Below are positions 32,689 to 39,647 of a DNA stretch of 39,647 nucleotides, piece by piece. Position 1 is the stretch's first letter; every line of letters starts with the position of its first letter. This DNA is from Candidatus Zhuqueibacterota bacterium (lineage in GTDB: Bacteria > Zhuqueibacterota > Zhuqueibacteria > Residuimicrobiales > Krinioviventaceae), in the NCBI GenBank assembly GCA_016934825.1, contig JAFGSB010000123.1, forward strand, positions 1-39,647, written 5' to 3'. A program made the translations under genes and the position numbers. A model generated the notes under the pieces. It ran no database searches. It was not told the origin of the DNA and was given only the letters and a program-made list of their open reading frames with translations.

Positions 32689-35600
32689 CTATTTCAATAA
32701 TAAAAGTTTTTTTGTTTCAATGAATTCTTTGACCTTCATTCGATAGAAATATATTCCTGAAGGAACATGTGTACCCTGTTCATTTCTGGCGTCCCAAACA
32801 AGTTTAAAATAACCGGGTTCAAACTGCCCGTCTGCCAGAATCCTGACCAGTTGTCCGTTACTGTTGAAAATATATATTTGTACATAATCCGGGGCAGGCA
32901 GTTCGAAACTGATTGTTGTCGTCGGATTAAACGGATTCGGATAATTTTGCGAAAGAGATATTTTGTCAGGTAAAGGTATTTCGGCTAAAACGGGACCATG
33001 CTCAGTAATAAAACCGTTAATATCAATATCCTGGAGTTTGTAATAGTATTTTATACCTGCTTTTGATATCAAATCCTGATAGCTGTAATTGCCGTCAGAA
33101 GACGGTGTTATCAGGATATTATTGATTTTTTCGTATGGTCCGCTTTCCCTGATACTCTTTAGGATGTTAAAGCCGATATTGTTCGTTTCGGATTTTGTCT
33201 GCCATTTGATCTCGATACCATTTTTACCAGAAACAGCTTCAAAATTATTCAACTCTACAGCGGTGAGCAGAACCGACCACCGTATTCTCTTTTCACAGGA
33301 ACCGTCGGATACAATAACCTGTACCGTAATATTGGGATCCGGGAAGAACTCTTTTTTAAACGGAATGGTCAATGTAGAATCATCGCCGTTATATATATCG
33401 TTGACCCGCCATTCATAGGATAGTGGATCATTGTCCGGGTCCATGGCTGATATTTTGAAATGTACGTTATAATCCTCCTGACTGACCGGGATAGAATTGG
33501 TGTCCGCCGGTTCAAAATGAGTAATAACCGGACACCTGTTTTCAACAATCACTGTTATCAGCATGTGTGTGGTATCCGCAGCGCCGTACGGGTCGGTTGC
33601 GATAAATGTTATGAGATGTTCGCCTTCCTGGGAAGCAACAGGCTGCCAGGAAAATAATTGTGTGCCGGTGGAATCGAAATCCGCGTTGAACGGCAGATCC
33701 CGGGCGCCGTAATTGACCGGGTCCTCATCGGGGTCTGTTGCCGATATTGTTGTGGAATATGAATTGTCCCATATTATGGAAACATGTTCCGGAACCTGAT
33801 CAAAAACAGGGGCCGAGTTTTCGACAATCGCCGTAAAAGTTACCGGAGTTCCAACAGCCTCTACCGGGCTTACCTTTACCTGATGTGTTCTGGTAAGATT
33901 ACCGACAGTCCACCTGGTTTGGGCAAGGCCGAGGGCGTCAGTTGTAACCGGCTGGCTCTTGTCCAGCAGACCGGGTCCCTGGGTGATCTCAAATTTTATT
34001 TTTTCCATATAAACCGGTTGACCGAATGCGTTTACAGCCCTTATCACCAGGTCGATATCCGTATTGGGACGCACAGTTTGACCATCCCCTAAAACTTTAG
34101 TGAGTGTGACAGATCGCGCGGTTTCGACGATAAAATCAAAAATAACAAAACCGTATTCTCCGGCTGTCGCCTTGATTTTATGTAATCCGGTCAATGTGCC
34201 GGCCTTGAATGTAACGGCGGCCAGACCGTTTTCATCCGTCGGTACGGTCGCGGGAGTGGTAAAAACACCCTGACCGTCCCCGGTACCGAGGACCAGTTCG
34301 AAATCGACATCAAAATTGACTATCGGAATATCGAGTGTATCAATAACTGAAACTGTAAAATTATAATTTTCATTGATCAGCCCGATCAGAGAATCTCCGG
34401 CGACTTTTTCAATTTCGGCCAGGGACGGCGCGGTGGCGATTGCCGTTATCTCAAAAGGATCGGTAATTCCATCAACCTTTGCCGATAAATGCTGAATACC
34501 GACTACGGGACCCAGTTTCCAGTGTACAAGCGCTTTACCTTCGTCATTGGTTGATACAGGCTGTTGTTCAACCAATGAACCGTTACCGTCTACAACAGTA
34601 AAAGTAACGTCGATATCTTTTACCGGGTGATCATTACTATCCCGAACCTGGACACCAACGGGATTTGCGAGTTGTTTGCCCACTACTGCGTACTGTCCGG
34701 GATTAATGATATTGGCCGTAGCCGGTGGTCCGGTAATAAAATTGATTGTATCCTTATGAATAAGCTGATTCTCTACCAGCGCCCAAACTATAACCTGGCC
34801 GACATTAACGGAAGTAATAAAGCCGGTGGTTGACCCGTTTGAATCCGTTGTGTCGGCGGGCTGGGTTTTATTAACTTCTATACCAGCGGTTTCCAGTCTG
34901 ACAATTTTACCGGACACCGGGTTATTAAAACTGTCTTTTAAGGTAATGGAAATATCCGATTTGTCCGTACCGTTGGCCAGTACGTTGTCGACGGACGTCA
35001 TAATCGACGTTGCCGGATCCGGCGGACCCGTAAGAGCCGTCATAACAAAATTGACCGGTGAACCCTGCAGTTCGCCGTCGGGCAACCCGTTATCAGAAAA
35101 AGCTTTCGCATAGACTTTACCGGGGGTTTTTCTTAATTTAACGCTGACTCGCGCGATGCCGAACTGGTCTGAATTTACGGTCAAATGACTCCAGTTCCCA
35201 TTCAGCAGACTGCCCGCCTGGGATGTAATCTCAAAGGATACCGGATGATTCGTTACCGGGTTGCCGCTATTATCTTCGACTTTAATTTTCAACGAATCGG
35301 CCATGACGCGACCGGCAGTACCGGTCAGAACCGGTTCCGATATATTGGTAATTTTTGTCGCCGTACTTTTACGGCCGTATGCAGTAAACTGTATGGGGCA
35401 ATTTGATAACGGTTGGTTATTAAATTTTGCCACGGCTTCAAATTCATAATCCTGAAAATTTGAACCCAGTGTCGCTGTGGCTGCGGCATAACCATCCTTG
35501 TCTGTCCTTTTTACAATATTATTTTCGCCGGAGAAATGTGCTCCGGGTGTAAAACTGATAAATTCTACCTCGTGTCCGTTTATGGGAATACCGTTTTCAT

Positions 35601-38600
35601 CGGTTACTTTGACCTTGAAAGGTTTTGGCAAAGGTTCGTTGATACGGCCGATTTGTTGATCACCGTCAATGTAAACTATTTTTTTTGGATCACCGGGGCC
35701 GGTTGTGGCGATAAATTCAAGGGGGCTGTTGATAAGCGGTAACCCATTATTTATACCCGATGCCTGTACTTTATTTATAAAAGCTGTCGGTCCCAGTGTC
35801 ATGTATACCGATGCCCTGCCGAGATCATTGGTCTGTTTCGTTACCTGGGATTGCCCTTCTATATTTCCGCCGCCTTCCGTAACGATAAAGACGACATCAT
35901 GTCCATTAACCGGGTTATAAAAAGAATCACGAACGACTACGACAAAGGGTAAAGACAAAGTCATTCCGGGTGAACCGGATTGCTCCTTGCCTGAAAAAAT
36001 ATCCATTCTGGCGGCCGCTCCGTGAATACCGGTAGCGAAGAACGTAATGGGTGAACCGGTCAATCCGTTTGCACTGGCAATGACGATGTTTTCTCCCACC
36101 TGCTCACCTAACTTGAGGGAAACGGCGGCGTAGCCGTTTTTGTCGGTTATTTTGGTTACGAATGTGGTATTTTCAATCGAACCGCCGCCTTTGGTTACCG
36201 TAAAGTCCACGGAATGGTTTTGCACCGGATTATTATAAATATCCAGGACCCGAACTTTGAAGGGAATGGGTAATGTTCGTGCAACCGGCCCGACCTGGTT
36301 GTTCGCACCGGCTACCTGGGTCATTTTCACTGCCGGACCCGGGGTTGCCGAAGCCTTGAAAACATACGGGGAACCGGAAGCGCCCGGATAAACGGCGTGG
36401 AATACGTAAATCGTATCACCCGCGACCGAAGCCAGTTTTGCCGTTGCGCTGGCAATACCCTGCTGGTCTGTCTGTGCATTTATCGATTTTTGACCGCCAA
36501 AACTGCCGCTGTCGGAAATAACGGTGAATTGTACTGTTTGCCCGGTCTGAGGAATATTGTTGTAATCAACAAGTTTGACTTTAAACTGATCAAGCTGTGA
36601 ATTTATTTGCTTTTTCTGATAGTTACCGGATTGATACAGGAGCTTTTTCTGCGGCGGTTCAGCCGTAGCTGTAAATTGCAACGGACTGTTTTGCAGCGGA
36701 CTGCTGTTAAAACTTGCCGTAGCGTTCAGCATCTGCGTGCCGATTAAATCACCAAGCAGCCAGTTAACTTCCGCCAGTCCCTGTGAGTCTGTTTGTACCT
36801 GTAAAGTCGTCGTACCGGCCTGTTCGATAGAGCCGTTTCCGGAAATTACCGTAAAAACAACCGGATGATCGGCAATAACATTGTTAAATTCATCCGTGAC
36901 TTTGGCAATTATCGGATTGGTTAAAAATTGCATAATGTATCCGGTTTGCCCGTTTCCGGCATGATTTACTATTTTGGCCGGATTGTTCGGACCGGGGGTA
37001 ATGGATATTGTATTCGGGGAGCCCTGCAGATGAGAACCTGAATATTGCGCGGTAATAACCAGGGTGTTCGTGAGGCCCGCGGTGGTTCCCATTTTCCAGA
37101 ACACCTGAGCGCGACCGTTATTGTCCGATACGATCGTTTTCTGTGTTTCGGTATCCCCGTCCAGGTGCCCGTTTCCAGCCGTAATTTGGAATTTTACTTC
37201 GGTTCCCGGCGCCGGATTATTATTTTCATCATAAACCTGAACAGAGATCGGATTGATCAGGTTTTGTCCGGCTTTTCCGGTTTGCGAGTTGCCGGTTACG
37301 GTGATGTGATGCGGTATAACCAGTAACGGGTTGACCTCGAACAACTGGTTGACCGGGATATTTGTATATGGCGGTTTGGGAGATTCACCCGGCATCTGCA
37401 CAACAATATCAACCAGTGTGTTCGTACCGACGCCAAAGTGCTGTACTAACGATTCCTGACACCCATATCCCAGTACGGTATAAATATCGCGATAACCCAG
37501 AAGATAATTTGCCTGTCCCGCCTTGCCCGCTTCATATACCCATATTTTGGCGCCGATCCCGTTTAAATTATCATCAATATCTTTGACCGCGACTTTAATA
37601 TAATTGTTTGTACTGATTGTCTGGTTCTTTAAAAGATGATTGCGGCCAAAATTAAGAGTCGTAAGGGTTTGTTTATTGCCGTTCCAGTTGTTGCCCTTGG
37701 CGACACCGTATAAATCCAGTTGGCCGTCCATGTCATAGTCCAGAAAGATGCCTGACCTGCCGTCGGAGTAGATCGCTTCCGCGCCGGTCCCGGTCAATTC
37801 CGTGAAGGACCCGTTGCCCATGTTACGATAAATCCGGGACGAATGGTCCGGGACGGCATCCCGCCGGTTGCTCTTGATAAAATACAGATCCTGAAAACCG
37901 TCGTTATCAACATCGCCGGGTATTATACCATAAGATTCGATTTCAATATTCACCGCATCCGAACTGTTTGAAAAATATCCGTTACCCAGGTTTTCCAACA
38001 CGACAATTCTGGGATTAAGGGTGGTGGAAGTACTTGATATGGCAAAGAAAATATCCAGGTCGCCGTCGTTATCATAATCGACAAAGGTCGCGTTGTTCGC
38101 TTTTACCCCCGAAGGAGACACGTGAGCATTTCTAACGGTCGCTTCGTTGGAAAAATTGCCGCTGCCGTTATTTATCAAGAGTCCGCAGGGCGCGTCATAG
38201 CGGATGAGATAAATATCAACATAGCCGTCCAGGTTCACGTCCCCGGCGATCGCGCGCGCCACCGCCCCGGTTGGGGAGTCCGCCCCTCTTGATTCGGCAG
38301 TAAACTGACCGCTTCCGTTGTTAACATAAAGCACGTGGGCATCTGAATTGTTTGCCACAAATATATCCAGGTCCCCGTCATTTTCAATATCAAGCGCCAG
38401 GGCGTTCACCGTCCTTTTGTTATCCGTGCCGATTCCGCGGGAAGCGGACTGGTCCGAATACACGCCGCTGCCGTTATTGATGTATAATTTGTTCGGCAGA
38501 AGGTCCCGGCTCATGAATACGTCCTGGTGGCCGTCGCCGTCGAAATCGGCAAACAGGGAAGCTATGGAATTATCGGCGAAATCAAGACCGGATGCCACGG

Positions 38601-39516
38601 CCTGGTCCGAAAAAGTATGCGAAGCGTTATTGACAAAAAGCAGGTTCGATTTGGGATTGTCCGTATCATAATAATTAACATATATATCATCAAGCCCATC
38701 CGTGTTGATATCTGTTACGGACACAGCCTGTTCGCCAAAAATTCCGTCGGCCGCCACACCGGTCGTCTTGGTGGCATTTTCAAAACGGATAAAACTCTCC
38801 GGGACCAGAATTTTCAGATCCGTAAAAATGGGGCCAGCCATAGCCGAGTAATCATTGGACCGGCCGAGATAAATGTATTGAAAATTCTCGATTTGATCTT
38901 TAAAGGGCTTTTGCGAATCGTCAGTCACCGACAATAACAGGGTAGCGCCGTCGTATACTCTGAACCACATTTTTTTCGGCGACCAGATGAACTGAAATGT
39001 ATACTCTTTGGCTTTGTCCCATGCGATCAGGTTGGTAAGCTGGTCGTATCTTTTATCCGAATCGTTAAAGGATGTGTAAACCGTTTTGAATCCCGCCTTG
39101 CCGCCCGAGATGAGTGTGGAATTTTTTTCGGCCTTGATAAAGATAAAAGACCCGGCCGTATTTTCGAATTCCCTGTATCTGGCAGCTTCCCGGGACCAGA
39201 TGGATATCATGGTCCAGTCGTTTGTAACCTGAGTTACGGGATCCAGGTTTCTGACTTTGACCTGCAGGGTACCTTCAAACGGTAAATATTGTTTCACGTT
39301 TATTTTTAACTGGCTGCCGGTTCCGGTTGTCTGCCAGCCCAATCCCGAACCAAATGAGCCCTGTGTGTTGGTCACCACACCGATATCTTTCGTACCGGCG
39401 CTTTTTAGATCATCCTGATACAGTACTCTTGAGTGGGTGGGCGGATTCTGTGCAAAAACCATCGATCCGGCTAATGTCAAAATAAATAAAAGGGGGAAAA
39501 AGTTTTTTTTATACAT
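32689..39516 (-). CDS. Giant T9SS-secreted FG-GAP/ASPIC/Big_1 mosaic protein
   Basis: The 2275-residue protein has a Sec signal (YKKNFFPLLFILTLAGSMVFAQ). Residues ~30-245 resemble a LamG-like lectin domain. Residues ~250-640 hold seven FG-GAP/VCBS calcium repeats with D-x-D-x-DG loops (DINTDGLDD, DFDGDGHQD, DIENDGDLD, DVNLDGYVD, DYDNDGDLD, DVDNDGFQD, DYDMDGQLD). Residues ~640-710 match ASPIC/UnbV (GIGAKIWVYE, LVQHFGVGTN). From ~730 to ~1900 there are about eleven ~100-residue Big_1-like Ig domains, each with a YNNPV-type turn, VxFxVxxGxG and a TDxxGxA strand. Two cadherin-like domains (~1905-2075), an FN3-like domain and a T9SS sorting tail (QNYPNPFNPTTTISFELP) close it. It is likely a cell-surface adhesin or matrix protein. 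It is monocistronic; the ribosome-binding site is weak. Confidence 0.9.
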   Translation of the reverse strand: MYKKNFFPLLFILTLAGSMVFAQNPPTHSRVLYQDDLKSAGTKDIGVVTNTQGSFGSGLGWQTTGTGSQLKINVKQYLPFEGTLQVKVRNLDPVTQVTNDWTMISIWSREAARYREFENTAGSFIFIKAEKNSTLISGGKAGFKTVYTSFNDSDKRYDQLTNLIAWDKAKEYTFQFIWSPKKMWFRVYDGATLLLSVTDDSQKPFKDQIENFQYIYLGRSNDYSAMAGPIFTDLKILVPESFIRFENATKTTGVAADGIFGEQAVSVTDINTDGLDDIYVNYYDTDNPKSNLLFVNNASHTFSDQAVASGLDFADNSIASLFADFDGDGHQDVFMSRDLLPNKLYINNGSGVYSDQSASRGIGTDNKRTVNALALDIENDGDLDIFVANNSDAHVLYVNNGSGQFTAESRGADSPTGAVARAIAGDVNLDGYVDIYLIRYDAPCGLLINNGSGNFSNEATVRNAHVSPSGVKANNATFVDYDNDGDLDIFFAISSTSTTLNPRIVVLENLGNGYFSNSSDAVNIEIESYGIIPGDVDNDGFQDLYFIKSNRRDAVPDHSSRIYRNMGNGSFTELTGTGAEAIYSDGRSGIFLDYDMDGQLDLYGVAKGNNWNGNKQTLTTLNFGRNHLLKNQTISTNNYIKVAVKDIDDNLNGIGAKIWVYEAGKAGQANYLLGYRDIYTVLGYGCQESLVQHFGVGTNTLVDIVVQMPGESPKPPYTNIPVNQLFEVNPLLVIPHHITVTGNSQTGKAGQNLINPISVQVYDENNNPAPGTEVKFQITAGNGHLDGDTETQKTIVSDNNGRAQVFWKMGTTAGLTNTLVITAQYSGSHLQGSPNTISITPGPNNPAKIVNHAGNGQTGYIMQFLTNPIIAKVTDEFNNVIADHPVVFTVISGNGSIEQAGTTTLQVQTDSQGLAEVNWLLGDLIGTQMLNATASFNSSPLQNSPLQFTATAEPPQKKLLYQSGNYQKKQINSQLDQFKVKLVDYNNIPQTGQTVQFTVISDSGSFGGQKSINAQTDQQGIASATAKLASVAGDTIYVFHAVYPGASGSPYVFKASATPGPAVKMTQVAGANNQVGPVARTLPIPFKVRVLDIYNNPVQNHSVDFTVTKGGGSIENTTFVTKITDKNGYAAVSLKLGEQVGENIVIASANGLTGSPITFFATGIHGAAARMDIFSGKEQSGSPGMTLSLPFVVVVRDSFYNPVNGHDVVFIVTEGGGNIEGQSQVTKQTNDLGRASVYMTLGPTAFINKVQASGINNGLPLINSPLEFIATTGPGDPKKIVYIDGDQQIGRINEPLPKPFKVKVTDENGIPINGHEVEFISFTPGAHFSGENNIVKRTDKDGYAAATATLGSNFQDYEFEAVAKFNNQPLSNCPIQFTAYGRKSTATKITNISEPVLTGTAGRVMADSLKIKVEDNSGNPVTNHPVSFEITSQAGSLLNGNWSHLTVNSDQFGIARVSVKLRKTPGKVYAKAFSDNGLPDGELQGSPVNFVMTALTGPPDPATSIMTSVDNVLANGTDKSDISITLKDSFNNPVSGKIVRLETAGIEVNKTQPADTTDSNGSTTGFITSVNVGQVIVWALVENQLIHKDTINFITGPPATANIINPGQYAVVGKQLANPVGVQVRDSNDHPVKDIDVTFTVVDGNGSLVEQQPVSTNDEGKALVHWKLGPVVGIQHLSAKVDGITDPFEITAIATAPSLAEIEKVAGDSLIGLINENYNFTVSVIDTLDIPIVNFDVDFELVLGTGDGQGVFTTPATVPTDENGLAAVTFKAGTLTGLHKIKATAGEYGFVIFDFIVETARSVTLTKVLGDGQTVRPNTDIDLVIRAVNAFGQPVYMEKIKFEITQGPGLLDKSQPVTTDALGLAQTRWTVGNLTRTHQVKVSPVEAVGTPVTFTAIVENSAPVFDQVPEHVSIIWDNSYSTTISATDPDEDPVNYGARDLPFNADFDSTGTQLFSWQPVASQEGEHLITFIATDPYGAADTTHMLITVIVENRCPVITHFEPADTNSIPVSQEDYNVHFKISAMDPDNDPLSYEWRVNDIYNGDDSTLTIPFKKEFFPDPNITVQVIVSDGSCEKRIRWSVLLTAVELNNFEAVSGKNGIEIKWQTKSETNNIGFNILKSIRESGPYEKINNILITPSSDGNYSYQDLISKAGIKYYYKLQDIDINGFITEHGPVLAEIPLPDKISLSQNYPNPFNPTTTISFELPAPDYVQIYIFNSNGQLVRILADGQFEPGYFKLVWDARNEQGTHVPSGIYFYRMKVKEFIETKKLLLLK

Positions 39517-39647
39517 GAGTATACCTGCTAACGTTTTAAAATTCTTGTTATGACCAGTATCCCGAACATCCGCTCTTCACAAAAAAAATTACAATTTCTC
39601 AGGTCGGGTTTTTAACCGGAGACAAATTAATAAATATAATAAAAATA

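Noticed and set aside
1-39647. CRISPR arrays, tRNA or rRNA genes, prophage and toxin-antitoxin or restriction systems
   Set aside because: No regularly spaced repeats, cloverleaf-like sequences, ribosomal motifs, phage structural genes or defence-gene families were recognised.

Overview
The window looks like a chromosomal segment of an uncultured, probably anaerobic, Gram-negative bacterium of the Fibrobacterota-Chlorobiota-Bacteroidota (FCB) side of the tree (Calditrichota, KSB1, Marinimicrobia or Ignavibacteria-like). This is an inference. It rests on two exported proteins that end in the type IX secretion (T9SS) sorting domain with the YPNPFNP signature, on several lipoproteins with relaxed lipobox cysteines, on TPR lipoproteins, and on anaerobe-type redox genes (RACo-like activator, NifX-like protein, DUF5320 proteins, 2[4Fe-4S] ferredoxin). 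No rRNA, tRNA, CRISPR array, prophage or replication origin was seen.

Layout. (1) 1-4527 is a mobile-element scrapyard. It has IS21-type terminal repeats and a truncated REP-associated transposase tail at the left edge, an exported FAD oxidoreductase, an intact REP-associated tyrosine transposase (RAYT) with REP hairpins both upstream of and inside its reading frame, and a complete IS5/IS1182-type insertion sequence directly behind the RAYT stop codon. (2) 4861-10818, plus strand, holds separately spaced genes: an exported BNR/LamG-type protein, a CsgG-like protein, a TPR lipoprotein and a NifX-like protein. They are separated by copies of a dispersed CCACGGAT hairpin repeat. (3) 11092-21114, minus strand, is a tight run of 14 genes headed by a Fur-family regulator with a Fur-box-like operator. 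From the regulator downward it encodes two Gly/Arg-rich DUF5320 proteins, a DUF5320-like ferredoxin, a methyltransferase, a DUF169 protein, a TauE/SafE permease, a zinc-ribbon protein, a metallo-beta-lactamase-fold hydrolase, a membrane protein broken by one in-frame TAA, a YggS/PLPHP protein, an HD phosphohydrolase, a family-4-like uracil-DNA glycosylase with an extra Cys-rich tail, and a RACo-like ferredoxin/ASKHA activator. (4) 21733-24608, plus strand, has a T9SS-exported protein with two tandem Trp-rich repeats and a homologue of tRNA-queuosine mannosyltransferase. (5) 24621-30282, minus strand, has three lipoproteins: a TSP3-repeat protein, a DUF4838 protein and a very long TPR protein. 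(6) 30580-32558, minus strand, has an NDP-sugar epimerase-like SDR and a UbiA-family decaprenyl-phosphate phosphoribosyltransferase-like enzyme. (7) 32689-39516, minus strand, is one 2275-residue secreted mosaic: FG-GAP repeats, ASPIC/UnbV, about eleven Big_1-like Ig domains, cadherin-like domains and a T9SS tail.

How it fits together. The minus-strand island of region 3 reads as an iron- or metal-responsive redox/repair cluster, with the convergent NifX-like gene as a likely functional neighbour. The exported proteins of regions 2, 4, 5 and 7 read as the cell-surface and polysaccharide-facing machinery of a T9SS bacterium. The most unusual non-coding signal is a promoter-plus-leader block shared by the CsgG-like gene and the Trp-repeat exported gene. 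It sits about 14 kb apart in the window, each copy preceded by the same dispersed hairpin repeat.
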